Origin: Aeolococcus sp035552595
GTDB lineage: Bacteria; Chloroflexota; Dormibacteria; Aeolococcales; Aeolococcaceae
Direction of reading: 5' to 3'
Length of the DNA stretch: 64,000 nucleotides
Assembly: GCA_035552595.1 (NCBI GenBank)
Contig: DASZKZ010000032.1
Span: 1-64,000 of the forward strand
Each line of letters begins with the position of its first letter. The first letter of the stretch is position 1. The position numbers and the translations under genes are program-made. A model generated the notes under the pieces. That model had not been told where the DNA came from. It was given only the letters and a program-made list of their open reading frames with translations, and made no database searches. Of the stretch, positions 1 through 8,433 are shown piece after piece.

Positions 1-1
1 C

Positions 2-661
2 CGTCCCAGCGCTGCGGCCGGTCCCTGCGCGTCGGTGACCACGACGACGGCGATCGCACAGGTGCCGGCCGCGTGCGCGGCGGTGTGGGCACCGTATGGC
101 GTCACCAAGGTACCGCCGGCGAATCTTACGGACGCTACGCCCGTACCGTCGAATGTGATAAACGGAACTCAAGCGGCCGTCTCTGACCCCGTTGCGCAAT
201 CGTGGGCAACAGCTGCGAACCGGACGGGGATCTGGTTGCGGTGGAGTGAATTAAACGACCAGTACGCTCTTACCTCGCGCATTGAATCACCCCAAGTTGT
301 CAACGCCACCTTGGATAAGTTGATGCGTGCCGGCAGCAGTGTTATCGACCCGGATTGCGATCTGTTTGCTCAGAAATACGTGTTGTTCCAGATGAACACG
401 GCAGGCACCCAGTTATTTAGCTCGTTCGGAGAGGTCACACACGACTCCTATGTGCTCACAGAGCATTATCCTGGTCCTTGTGCCATCTTAGCCACCAGTC
501 CGGGCGCTGGCACGCACACCGTTGCAGCCACGCCGAACCCGACTGTGACCATTTCTGCCGGCACCTTGCGCCATGATGCCCTTCTAGGAGACCTATGGTT
601 CGCAGATGGCGCCGCGTTTTGTACCGACCGCGCCGCCCCAACACAATGGTGCGGAGCATGA
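2..661 (+). CDS. Secreted-looking protein of unknown function, 5' end cut by window
   Basis: The reading frame is open to the left edge. The first in-window start codon is a GTG at 35, but the gene may begin outside the window. I do not recognise a family. The product is rich in Ala, Thr and Val, has several Cys residues (for example near the C-terminus around AAFCTD and TQWCGA) and no membrane segment after the start, which would fit an exported protein whose signal peptide lies off-window. Its stop overlaps the start of the next gene by 4 bp (ATGA at 658-661), so the two are probably translationally coupled. Base composition is visibly more A+T-rich than the genes to the right, which may reflect transfer or weak constraint. 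Confidence 0.55.
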   Translation, partial: RPSAAAGPCASVTTTTAIAQVPAACAAVWAPYGVTKVPPANLTDATPVPSNVINGTQAAVSDPVAQSWATAANRTGIWLRWSELNDQYALTSRIESPQVVNATLDKLMRAGSSVIDPDCDLFAQKYVLFQMNTAGTQLFSSFGEVTHDSYVLTEHYPGPCAILATSPGAGTHTVAATPNPTVTISAGTLRHDALLGDLWFADGAAFCTDRAAPTQWCGA

Positions 662-2124
662 AACGCGGCCTCGGAACGGCCCTTGTAGTTTTCGCCGCAA
701 CGTCGGTCTGGTTGTACGCAGGACAAACGCGGATCGCGCTGGCCACGGGCTTTGGAGCTGGCGGCTGCGGTGGCGCGGGCGGTGGTGGAACATCCGGCAT
801 CGGTGCCGCCCTGGCGTGCGGACTGCCACCGCCCGCGGCGCCAACACCACAGAACGACGGCAACGGCGTTCTCGGCGCCTCCCCAGGCCCACCCCTTGGG
901 TCCCCGTGCATCGCCACCAAGCAGCTGTCAACCGGCACGCTCAACTCCACCACGGGCGTCCCAAGCCGCGCCTACGTCACTCTCGCCCCGCTGGTGTCCG
1001 GCAACCCGGAGACGGGCCTCACGGCCACGGCGACCATCCAATCGCCCCTCCCCATCGGCTCCCCCACCGGACCGCTCCAGGTTGCGGTACCCGCCGAGCC
1101 AGTTAAAACAGCGGCGCAACAGAACGCGGATGCGGCGGCGGAGGCTCAGGGGATCGCCGACGAGCTCAACGCTTTTCAGCAGCAGCAGATCAGCGCCGCC
1201 ACCAGCTCGGCGTTCGATCAGCCGGTGGCGGCGATCGAGGCGCTCCTCAGCTCACCTCAGTACTCCGCGTCCAACTTCTACATTCCCGCCGGACCAGCGG
1301 TTCCAGGCGCGGAAGCTGCCTCGGAGGACGCGACCACCTGGACGTTCCTGGAGACCGTGTACGTGCAGGTCGGCCAGGTGGTCCATGACCAGATCAATGT
1401 CAACTCGCACGGACTCCCGGTCTACGGGCCCGAGTACTGCAGCGAGCTGAAGGTCGCCGGATCCGACCCGCTGCACCTCGACGCCCAGATGACCACGACC
1501 GTTCCCGGCTTTTTCGCTCAGGTGAATCGGACCGCCGACGCACTGTGGCACAGCTTCCGCCGCGGCGGGATCGTCAGCCTCCCGGCCAACGGCTCTCCGA
1601 CGTACGTCGGCATGCCCACCTGCGTGAGCCTCAACACCGGGCTGCCCACCGGGTCCGCCACCCCCAACCCCTTCACGCTGACCCTGCCGCTCGCCCTTCA
1701 CGGAGTGGCGGGACAGCTGCCCGTTGGCGTGTCCGGCCGGGTGGCCGTGTCCATCGTCGCCGACGGCGTTCATTGGGACTTCCATGACCCCACCACTGAC
1801 GCCAACGTCCATGGGCAGGATAGTTCGGACCCGTCCGCACCCACTGGGACACCAACCTTCGACGCTGCCACAGGGACGTGGCCCGACGCGGATGCCAAGT
1901 GCCCCGTCTACCACAAGTACCGCGGGCTGGCCGCCGCCCCGGGAGTCCCGATCACGGCCAGCGAGCACTTCCACATCGAGGTGTCCGGCGTCTACAGCAC
2001 GGGCTCCGCCGTTCCGACGAGCTTCGCGTACCGCTACGAGCCCTCTGATTCGCCGGTGACCTGGTCGAGCGGGCCGTATCCCGTGTATCAGATCGAGGCG
2101 GTTCCCTTCGCCCCCGCAAGCTGA
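658..2124 (+). CDS. Exported Gly/Pro/Thr-rich protein of unknown function
   Basis: The ATG at 658 overlaps the upstream stop in an ATGA, and from it the protein opens with a classical signal peptide: MKRGLG, a hydrophobic stretch (TALVVFAATSVWLYAG), then ALA. An in-frame upstream start at 595 would bury this signal, so 658 is preferred (488 aa). A glycine- and cysteine-rich segment follows (about residues 30-50), then a Pro/Thr-rich linker, an Ala/Gln-rich possibly helical stretch (about 140-190) and a beta-rich C-terminal half with conserved-looking Trp, His and Tyr residues (WDFHD, VYHKY, HFHIEVSG). No catalytic motif is recognised. Co-location with the preceding secreted-looking gene suggests a shared extracytoplasmic role; this is inference. 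Confidence 0.7.
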   Translation: MKRGLGTALVVFAATSVWLYAGQTRIALATGFGAGGCGGAGGGGTSGIGAALACGLPPPAAPTPQNDGNGVLGASPGPPLGSPCIATKQLSTGTLNSTTGVPSRAYVTLAPLVSGNPETGLTATATIQSPLPIGSPTGPLQVAVPAEPVKTAAQQNADAAAEAQGIADELNAFQQQQISAATSSAFDQPVAAIEALLSSPQYSASNFYIPAGPAVPGAEAASEDATTWTFLETVYVQVGQVVHDQINVNSHGLPVYGPEYCSELKVAGSDPLHLDAQMTTTVPGFFAQVNRTADALWHSFRRGGIVSLPANGSPTYVGMPTCVSLNTGLPTGSATPNPFTLTLPLALHGVAGQLPVGVSGRVAVSIVADGVHWDFHDPTTDANVHGQDSSDPSAPTGTPTFDAATGTWPDADAKCPVYHKYRGLAAAPGVPITASEHFHIEVSGVYSTGSAVPTSFAYRYEPSDSPVTWSSGPYPVYQIEAVPFAPAS

Positions 2125-2155
2125 GCGCATTGGTCGACATGGCAGAGTCAGGCTG

Positions 2156-2638
2156 GTGCCATCGCCGCGCCTTCGCTACCGTCGCGCCACCATCGACGAG
2201 GCGTTGGCGCTGGTCCAGGAAACCGTGGTCATCGAAGGCCCGACCGCCCGCGCGTATCCGGACGAGGGCACTCGCTTCTTCGCACTGCGCATGCTCGAAC
2301 GTGGTACCGCCGACGCGGACATCTTCGGGATGTACCACGTCGTCGAGAGCGAAGGTGACACGACCGTCGGTCACGTCGGGTTCCACGGCGCCCCAGGCGA
2401 TGACCACGCGACCCGCATCGGCTACGCGATCGCCGAGGACGTACGGGGACGGGGGTATGCGACGGAGGCGGTTGGCTGGATCGTCGAGTTGGCGATGGCG
2501 CAACCGGAGGTGACGATGGTGCGCGCGGACACGGCCAGGACCAACCTCGCGTCCCAGCGCGTCCTGGAACGGAACGGATTCGTCCCGGTACGCGGTGATG
2601 GCGCCAACGTGTTCTACGAGTACGCTGTGGACCCCTGA
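2156..2638 (+). CDS. GNAT-family N-acetyltransferase
   Basis: A 160-residue protein with the GNAT fold signature. An acceptor strand (HVGFHG, IGYAI) is followed by the acetyl-CoA pyrophosphate loop RGRGYAT (about residues 101-107) and the typical C-terminal pattern in which an Asn-rich segment (ARTNLASQRVLERNGF) precedes the last strand. This resembles the RimJ/RimL-like subgroup that acetylates protein N-termini or small molecules, but the substrate cannot be told from sequence. The chosen start is GTG at 2156, 31 bp after the preceding gene; no strong Shine-Dalgarno sequence is visible. Confidence 0.85.
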   Translation: MPSPRLRYRRATIDEALALVQETVVIEGPTARAYPDEGTRFFALRMLERGTADADIFGMYHVVESEGDTTVGHVGFHGAPGDDHATRIGYAIAEDVRGRGYATEAVGWIVELAMAQPEVTMVRADTARTNLASQRVLERNGFVPVRGDGANVFYEYAVDP

Positions 2639-2699
2639 TCGGCTCACCTGGGTACGGTGCGGCGCACACAGGACTCAGCGATCGTGACACCCTGCGCAC

Positions 2700-3026
2700 A
2701 TGCCCAATCGGTTCACCGCGGTCCCGGATCGACCGGCGCCTGAGCTCGGGGGCCGTATGGCACCGGTGGTGGCGGCCGGCGACCTGTTCATGGGAGTGAT
2801 GCTCTCCCGACCCGGGGGGCTCTCCCTGCGCAACTCCTGGGTGACCCCGGCGACCCTGGGGCTGGCCGGGCTGTTCGCGCCGGCTGCGCTGCTGGTGGCG
2901 GCGCTGCTTCTGATTCGCGGCGGTTGGCCGTCGTGGGTCGGGGCCCTCGCGCTGGTCGCCGTCTCCCTCGGCAGCGCAGCCGTGGTCACGGTGGGCGCTG
3001 TCCAGCGCCGCATGCCCGGCCGATAG
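2700..3026 (+). CDS. Small predicted membrane protein
   Basis: A 108-residue product with two hydrophobic segments near the C-terminal half (about residues 50-71, LGLAGLFAPAALLVAALLLI, and 80-100, VGALALVAVSLGSAAVVTV), ending in a short Arg-rich tail. An internal ATG at 2757 would give an 89-residue protein and is a plausible alternative start. No family is recognised. It is convergent with ribF, with only 17 bp between the stops and no terminator hairpin visible. The hydrophobic pattern supports a real gene, but the call rests on that alone. Confidence 0.5.
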   Translation: MPNRFTAVPDRPAPELGGRMAPVVAAGDLFMGVMLSRPGGLSLRNSWVTPATLGLAGLFAPAALLVAALLLIRGGWPSWVGALALVAVSLGSAAVVTVGAVQRRMPGR

Positions 3027-3043
3027 AGCAGCAGTCCGCGCCG

Positions 3044-3985
3044 TCAGAACGCGGGCGGGGCCGCTCCGGTGAGCAGGGAGCGCACCTGCTCGACGTCCCG
3101 CCCGATCTGCACCACCAGCTCGTCGACCGAGGGGAAGGCACGCTCGTCGCGCAACCGCTCGACGAAAACCGCGCGCACCTCGCGGCCGTAGAGGTCGCCG
3201 GAGAAGTCGAGCAGGAACGCCTCCACGGTCAGACGATCGCCGCCGAAGGTGGGCCGGTAGCCGACGTTGGTCGCGGCCACGTGCCAGGCGCCGGCGACGC
3301 GCACCCACATGGCGTAGACCCCCGGTCCGGGCAGGCACTTGTCCGCGGCGATCGACAGGTTGGCGGTGGGGAAGCCGAGGTGCCGTCCCACCTCCTCACC
3401 GTGCTCGACGGTCGCATCCATGAAGTACGGGCGACCGAGCAGCCCCGCCGCGACCGACACGTCGCCGTCCGCGACCAGGGAGCGAATCCGCGACGACGAC
3501 ACCGTCTCGGCACCGACACGGATAGCCTCGACCTGCTCCACCGCGAAGCCGTGTCGCGCTCCGTAGTCGCGTAGGAAGGCGACGTCGCCCTGCCGCTTGT
3601 GCCCCAGCGCGAAGTCATGCCCCACCACCAGGGCCCGAAGGTCGAATGCCCCCACGAGCATGTCGCCGAACTGCTCGGCGCGCCAGGCGCTCACCTCGCG
3701 CGTGAAGCCGAGAACCACCAGGCGATCGAGCCCGCCAGCGGCGAGGAGGTCACGCTTCTCAGCCAGCGTGGTGAGCGATTGCGGGCAGTGGGCCGGGTCG
3801 AGCACGCAGCGCGGGTGCGGATCGAAGGTGAGCAGCGCGGTCTGTGCATCCAGCCGCCGCGCCACCGACGCCACCTCATCGAGCAGCCTGACGTGGCCGA
3901 GGTGAACGCCATCGAAGTTGCCGATGGTGAGCACCACGGGAGCGTCACCGTCCTGCCTGCGTCCCAGGCCACTGTCGACGCGCAT
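3044..3985 (-). CDS. ribF: Bifunctional riboflavin kinase / FAD synthetase
   Basis: RibF phosphorylates riboflavin to FMN and adenylates FMN to FAD in the cytoplasm. The N-terminal nucleotidyltransferase domain carries the GNFDGVHLGH motif near residue 22 and the SSSRIR motif (about 165). The C-terminal flavokinase domain carries GFPTAN (about 200), the Mg-ATP/flavin binding signature. Length 313 aa is normal for the family. It follows truB after a 4-bp gap, the usual order (infB-rbfA-truB-ribF) in many bacteria, and is the last gene of the minus-strand operon. Confidence 0.97.
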   Translation of the reverse strand: MRVDSGLGRRQDGDAPVVLTIGNFDGVHLGHVRLLDEVASVARRLDAQTALLTFDPHPRCVLDPAHCPQSLTTLAEKRDLLAAGGLDRLVVLGFTREVSAWRAEQFGDMLVGAFDLRALVVGHDFALGHKRQGDVAFLRDYGARHGFAVEQVEAIRVGAETVSSSRIRSLVADGDVSVAAGLLGRPYFMDATVEHGEEVGRHLGFPTANLSIAADKCLPGPGVYAMWVRVAGAWHVAATNVGYRPTFGGDRLTVEAFLLDFSGDLYGREVRAVFVERLRDERAFPSVDELVVQIGRDVEQVRSLLTGAAPPAF

Positions 3986-3989
3986 CCGC

Positions 3990-4916
3990 TTAGCTGGTGA
4001 GGACCTTGGTCGGTCGGAGGAGGTTGCCCGAGATCTCGCCGATGGCGATGAGCCGGCCGTCCGCGCTGTGCACGCGGCACTGGTTGCCGGCGGTGAGGTC
4101 TGGAATGCGAGGCAGCCACACCGACTGGCCGCGGCCGAGCAGGGCCGCCGTCTGCGGGCCGAGGTCGATGCGAGGCAGGAAGTCGACGGCCCGATCCAGC
4201 GGGAGCAGCGCTGTGGTCGGATCCGGATAGGCGGCGAGAGCGTCGGGTGTCACGGCGTGCTCGAGACGCAGCGGTCCGTAGGCGGTGCGCGACAGCCAGG
4301 CGAGCAGCGCGCCGGTCTCCAGGCGCTCCCCCAGGTCGGCGGCGAGCACCCGCATGTAGGTGCCCTTGCCGCTGACCACGGTGAGGTCGGCCTCGGCCCG
4401 CGGTCCGGGACGGAACCCGGTGACATCGATGCTCTCGATGCGGGCCATGCGCGGCTTGCGCTCCACCTCCTGGCCGCTGCGAGCCAGCTCGTAGAGGTGC
4501 TTGCCCTCGTGGCGCACCGCGGAGTGCATCGGGGGCACCTGCTCGATGTCTCCCACGAAGAGCGCCGCCGCCGCGCGGATGTCCGCCTCGCTGAGCGCGC
4601 TTGCGTCGCGCCCGGCCGTCACCTCGCCCTCGGTGTCGAGCGTGTCGCTCCGCTCCCCGAAGCGCACCACGCAGCGGTACGTCTTGCTCTGCTGATGGAA
4701 GTAGTCGACCAAGCGTGTGGCCTGGCCGATGCAGATCGGCAGCAGCCCGGTGGCGGTGGGATCGAGCGTGCCGGCATGGCCGACGCGGCGCTCGTTGAAG
4801 ATGCGGCGCACCACCCGAACCGCGTCGAACGAGGTCATGCCGGCCGGCTTGTCGATGGCCAGGATGCCGCTGTGCGTCGTTGAGGCGCTGCGCGACCCGG
4901 CCAGCGCCGGGGTCAC
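3990..4916 (-). CDS. truB: tRNA pseudouridine(55) synthase
   Basis: TruB makes pseudouridine 55 in the T-loop of most tRNAs. The catalytic Asp lies in GTLDPTATG (around residue 55), preceded by the family's DKPAGMTSFD motif. The C-terminal part looks like a PUA-type RNA-binding domain ending LLRPTKVL. Length 308 aa is typical. The GTG start at 4914-4916 overlaps the stop of the DHH phosphoesterase gene by 4 bp (GTGA), indicating translational coupling. Confidence 0.97.
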   Translation of the reverse strand: MTPALAGSRSASTTHSGILAIDKPAGMTSFDAVRVVRRIFNERRVGHAGTLDPTATGLLPICIGQATRLVDYFHQQSKTYRCVVRFGERSDTLDTEGEVTAGRDASALSEADIRAAAALFVGDIEQVPPMHSAVRHEGKHLYELARSGQEVERKPRMARIESIDVTGFRPGPRAEADLTVVSGKGTYMRVLAADLGERLETGALLAWLSRTAYGPLRLEHAVTPDALAAYPDPTTALLPLDRAVDFLPRIDLGPQTAALLGRGQSVWLPRIPDLTAGNQCRVHSADGRLIAIGEISGNLLRPTKVLTS

Positions 4917-5911
4917 CCGGACGACCGCAGCAGCCCCCGCGCGACCTCGAGAACCCTAGGCTCGAACACCGCGAGGGGTTCGTGCACCTCGGCGCCGGCG
5001 GCGCGGTGGTGCCCTCCCCCGCCGAAGGGCCGGCACACCGCGGTGGCGTCGTAGGGGTCGCGGGTGCGCACGCTCACCTTGGTCATTCCCGGGGCGCTCT
5101 CCTTGAAGAGGATCGCGATCGCCATGGTGTCGATGCTCTGCAGCTGATCGATGACGCCCTCCGACTCCATCATGTCGGCACCGGCCTCGTCGAGCATCGC
5201 CTGGGTGATCTCCGACCAGATCAGGCGCCCGTCCATCTCGGTGTGCAGGCGGGCCACGGCCAGCCCCTCGAGCTTGAGCTGAGGCACGGACCGCGACTTG
5301 TAGCTCTTCAGGGCCACCCAGCCCGGGTTGCACCCCGCGGCGACCAGGTCGGCTCCCAAGCGCAGAGCCGCCTCGGTGGTGTTCTCGTGGCGGAAGCCTC
5401 CGGTGTCGGTGAACAGCGCCGCGTAGAGATTGGTGGCGACATCCGCGGTGATGGGCGCGCCCAGGTTCCTGAGAAGCCGGTGGACCACCTGGCCGGTGGC
5501 GCTGGCAGTGGGCTCGATCAGGTTGACAGTGCCGAAGCCCTCGTTGCTGACGTGGTGGTCGACGTTGACAACCGTCGGGGTGGTGCCGATCAGGTCCCGC
5601 TTGTCGCCGAAGCGGGCCACCGTCGCGCAGTCGAAGGTGAAGAGGGCGTCGACGCCCTCACCCGCGGTCTCGGTGATGGTGTCGAACCCGGGCAGATACT
5701 CGAGCATGCGGGGCAGCGGCGACGGCACCAGCACCTGCACATCGCGGCCCAGCTCGCGCAACGAGAGCGCGAAGCCGAGGGCCGACCCCAGGCTGTCGGC
5801 GTCAGCGTCCTTGTGCGCAAGGCAGGCGATGGTCCGGGCGTCGGCGAGGATGCCGCGGATCTCGTCGACGACATCCTCGAGATGCGGCCAGGTCGTCGTC
5901 GCAGCGGTCAT
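4913..5911 (-). CDS. nrnA: DHH-family phosphoesterase (NrnA-like oligoribonuclease/pAp phosphatase)
   Basis: Members of this family degrade nanoRNAs or cyclic-dinucleotide linear products to mononucleotides and hydrolyse pAp. The N-terminal DHH domain shows DADADSLGSALG near residue 40, with metal-binding Asp residues, and the DHH motif itself in NVDHHVSNEGFG (around 120). The C-terminal DHHA1 domain has the GGGGHHRAAGAEV nucleotide-binding loop. Length 332 aa fits NrnA. It lies between rbfA and truB, overlapping each by 4 bp, which is the standard location in Gram-positive and Chloroflexota-like genomes. Exact substrate preference is inferred from family only. Confidence 0.92.
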   Translation of the reverse strand: MTAATTTWPHLEDVVDEIRGILADARTIACLAHKDADADSLGSALGFALSLRELGRDVQVLVPSPLPRMLEYLPGFDTITETAGEGVDALFTFDCATVARFGDKRDLIGTTPTVVNVDHHVSNEGFGTVNLIEPTASATGQVVHRLLRNLGAPITADVATNLYAALFTDTGGFRHENTTEAALRLGADLVAAGCNPGWVALKSYKSRSVPQLKLEGLAVARLHTEMDGRLIWSEITQAMLDEAGADMMESEGVIDQLQSIDTMAIAILFKESAPGMTKVSVRTRDPYDATAVCRPFGGGGHHRAAGAEVHEPLAVFEPRVLEVARGLLRSSG

Positions 5912-6330
5912 TCGGCCTCCTCCGCAACCGGCTCACCGTCGCCGGCGGGTGGCTCGATCTCGCGCAGCACGCTGCTGATGTACACGCTGTACGCGATCGA
6001 TTCGTCGAGCTCGAAGCGCAGCTTGGGTGGGCTCTTGAGGCTCTCGAGGCGCGCGCCCAGCTCACCGCGGAGGTACCCCTCGGCATGGCGCAGCGCGCTG
6101 ACCACGTCATGGCGTTCGCGCTCGTCGCCGACCGCGCTGACCAGCACGCGGGCGCTGCGCAGGTCGCGGGAGACGCGCACCGAGCTGATCGAGGCCATGC
6201 GCACGCGTGGATCCTTCATGTCGACCAGCATCATCTGCGAGATCTCCTGGCGGAGCAGCTCAGCGACCCGCTCGACGCGCGGCGGCCGCGATCCGTGCTG
6301 GGCATGGCTGTGGAAATTGGTGGTCAACAC
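5908..6330 (-). CDS. rbfA: 30S ribosome-binding factor A
   Basis: RbfA is a cold-shock KH-fold protein needed for late maturation of the 30S subunit and 16S rRNA 5' end processing. From the GTG at 6328-6330 it is 140 aa, with the family pattern RVAELLRQEIS, MKDPRV, the strand SVRVSRDLRSARVLVS and the C-terminal PKLRFELDES. No ATG is available between infB and the conserved core, so GTG is the best start; longer frames upstream run through infB and are unlikely. Residues 1-15 (Arg/His-rich) are a poorly conserved lead-in. The stop overlaps the nrnA-like start by 4 bp (ATGA). Confidence 0.93.
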   Translation of the reverse strand: MLTTNFHSHAQHGSRPPRVERVAELLRQEISQMMLVDMKDPRVRMASISSVRVSRDLRSARVLVSAVGDERERHDVVSALRHAEGYLRGELGARLESLKSPPKLRFELDESIAYSVYISSVLREIEPPAGDGEPVAEEAE

Positions 6331-6364
6331 CCGTCTCCGCCGCGGCGGCGAGCCGATGCGGCAC

Positions 6365-8143
6365 TCACAGGTTCTGCTGCTCGACCGTGTGCGCCTCGAG
6401 GATGTCGCCAACGGCGAAGTCGCTGAAGTCCTCGAGGGTGATGCCGCAGTCGTAGCCGCGAGCCACCTCGCGCACGTCGTCCTTGAAGCGCTTGAGGACC
6501 GCGATCCGGCTGCGCACGACCTGCTTGCCGTCGCGAAGGACGGTGACCGTGGAGTTGCGCGGGATGCGTCCGTCGACGACGTGGGAACCGGCGATGGCCG
6601 GGCGTCCGTCGACCGTGAAGACCTGACGCACCTCGGCTCGACCCTGGAAGACGTCGACGAAGGTGGGCTCGTACAGGCCCTTGATCGCCTTCTCGATGTC
6701 GTCGGTGATCTGGTAGATGACGTCGTAGAAGCGGACGTCGACGCCCTGGGAATCGGCGGCGGCCTTGGCCCGGTCATCAGGGTGGACGTTGAAGCCGACC
6801 ACGATCGAGTCGGTCACAGCCGCCAGGTTGACGTCGGCCTCTCCAACCGGGCCGACACCGGAGGCGACGACGACCACCTTGACGCTGGGGTCCTCGATCT
6901 TCTCGATCTGGCCGCGCAGCGCCTCCAGGGAGCCGTTGGCCTCGGCCTTGACGATGAGGTTGAGGGTCTTGACCGATCCCTCGGCAACCTGGGAGGCGAG
7001 GTCGGCCAGGGTGATGCGGCGCACCGGCTGCGCCAGGCGCTGCTTGGCGTCGAAGCCCCGCTGCTCAGCGAGTGAGCGGGCGGCGCGCTCGTTCTTCATG
7101 ACCTGGAAGACGTCGCCCGCCTCGGCGATGCCGGAGAGCCCGGTGACCACCGCCGGGGTGCTGGGTGTGGCCTCGTGGAGGCGGTCGTCGCGCTCATCGA
7201 GGAGGGCACGGACGCGCCCGTACACCTGGCCGGCGACGAGGTAGTCGCCCACCTTCAGGGTGCCGTTCTGGACCAGGACCGTCGCCACCGGTCCCCGGCC
7301 GGGGTCGCGGTGCGACTCGATGACGGTTCCCACCGCGCTCGCCTTGGGGTTGGCCTTGGGCTCGACCACCGCGTCGGCGGTCAGGAGGATCATCTCGAGC
7401 AGGTCGCTCACGCCCTCACCGGTCTTGGCGCTGGTGCGCACCACCTCGATGTCGCCGCCGTACGCGGTGCTGAGCAGGCCCCGGGTGCTCAGCTGAGTGA
7501 GCACACGCTCCGGGTTGGCACCCTCGGTGTCGATCTTGTTGAGCGCCACGATGATCGGCACCTCGGCGCTGCGGACGTGCTGGATCGCCTCCTCGGTCTG
7601 GGGCATGACCCCGTCGTCGGCGGCCACCACCAGGACGGCGATGTCGGTCACGTCGGCGCCCCGCGCCCGCATGGCGGTGAACGCCTCATGGCCGGGGGTG
7701 TCGATGAAGGTGATCGGCCGGCCGTTCTTCTCCACTTGGTAGGCGCCGATCTTCTGGGTGATCCCACCGGCCTCGCCGGACGCCACCGAGGTCTCGCGGA
7801 TGCGGTCGAGCAGGGAGGTCTTGCCGTGGTCGACGTGGCCGAGCACGGTGACCACGGGAGGGCGGGGCACGAGCGTGGCCGGGTCGTCGTCCGACTGGTC
7901 GAGCAGAGGGTTGCGACGCCTCCGCGCGGCGGGGGCGGCCGCGCCGGCGCCTCGCTGCTCGCTCTCCGCCTCGAAGCCGAAGTGATCGGCGGCCAGGGCG
8001 GCGGTGTCGAAGTCGACCGACTGGTTGAGGGTGGCCATGACGCCATTGCCCATCAGGTACTTGATGAGCTCAGATCCGGAGACTGAGAGGCGTTCGGCGA
8101 GCTCCTTGACGGTCACCGTGGCCGGCAGGGTGAGCTTGTTCAC
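6365..8143 (-). CDS. infB: Translation initiation factor IF-2
   Basis: IF2 is the GTPase that brings initiator tRNA to the 30S subunit and promotes subunit joining. Residues 1-60 form an IF2_N domain (TVKELAERLSVSGSELIKYLMGNG core). A short Arg/Pro linker leads to the G domain with GHVDHGKTS (102-110), DTPGHE, ALNKID and a TSAKTGEG G5-like site. Domains II to IV follow (conserved VGPVGEADVNLA and the C-terminal YDCGITLEDFSDF segment). At 592 aa it is short because the variable N-terminal region is almost absent. The GTG start overlaps ylxR by 4 bp. Confidence 0.97.
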   Translation of the reverse strand: MNKLTLPATVTVKELAERLSVSGSELIKYLMGNGVMATLNQSVDFDTAALAADHFGFEAESEQRGAGAAAPAARRRRNPLLDQSDDDPATLVPRPPVVTVLGHVDHGKTSLLDRIRETSVASGEAGGITQKIGAYQVEKNGRPITFIDTPGHEAFTAMRARGADVTDIAVLVVAADDGVMPQTEEAIQHVRSAEVPIIVALNKIDTEGANPERVLTQLSTRGLLSTAYGGDIEVVRTSAKTGEGVSDLLEMILLTADAVVEPKANPKASAVGTVIESHRDPGRGPVATVLVQNGTLKVGDYLVAGQVYGRVRALLDERDDRLHEATPSTPAVVTGLSGIAEAGDVFQVMKNERAARSLAEQRGFDAKQRLAQPVRRITLADLASQVAEGSVKTLNLIVKAEANGSLEALRGQIEKIEDPSVKVVVVASGVGPVGEADVNLAAVTDSIVVGFNVHPDDRAKAAADSQGVDVRFYDVIYQITDDIEKAIKGLYEPTFVDVFQGRAEVRQVFTVDGRPAIAGSHVVDGRIPRNSTVTVLRDGKQVVRSRIAVLKRFKDDVREVARGYDCGITLEDFSDFAVGDILEAHTVEQQNL

Positions 8144-8433
8144 CGTGGCGATGGCTGCACCTCCTGTGCGAGCGCTGCGATGTCGGCGCCCAATTGGTCG
8201 TAGTGGATGAGATCTTCCCCCACGTGCAGGGAACGCGCCAGCGCCCGCCGGCGCCGTGCCTGCGTCAGGCAGTCGATGCCATCCGCGCAGAGGTAGGCTC
8301 CCCGGCCGGGAAGCTGATTGCGAACGTCAAGAGTAACCTGTCCGCCGCTTCCAATGGCGAGGCGGACGAGCTCAGGCCGGCGCCGGACGCGCCGGCAGCC
8401 GACACAGGTGCGCTCGGGGACGTGCGCGGTCAC
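8140..8433 (-). CDS. ylxR: YlxR/RnpM family RNA-binding protein (DUF448)
   Basis: A 97-residue YlxR protein with the diagnostic RTCVGCRR motif at residues 8-15, an L7Ae-like basic surface and GRGAYLC (about 44-50). YlxR proteins bind RNA, and in Bacillus one was reported to modulate RNase P. It sits between nusA and infB exactly as in most bacteria and overlaps both by 4 bp. Confidence 0.93.
   Translation of the reverse strand: MTAHVPERTCVGCRRVRRRPELVRLAIGSGGQVTLDVRNQLPGRGAYLCADGIDCLTQARRRRALARSLHVGEDLIHYDQLGADIAALAQEVQPSPR

Noticed and set aside
595..657. Upstream GTG/ATG starts for the second left-edge gene
   Set aside because: They place an Arg-rich segment before an evident signal peptide; the ATG at 658 overlaps the upstream stop as ATGA.
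4880..7075. Long plus-strand open frame (731 codons) antisense to truB, nrnA, rbfA and infB
   Set aside because: Its composition is that of a GC-rich shadow frame; the minus strand encodes well-recognised genes throughout.
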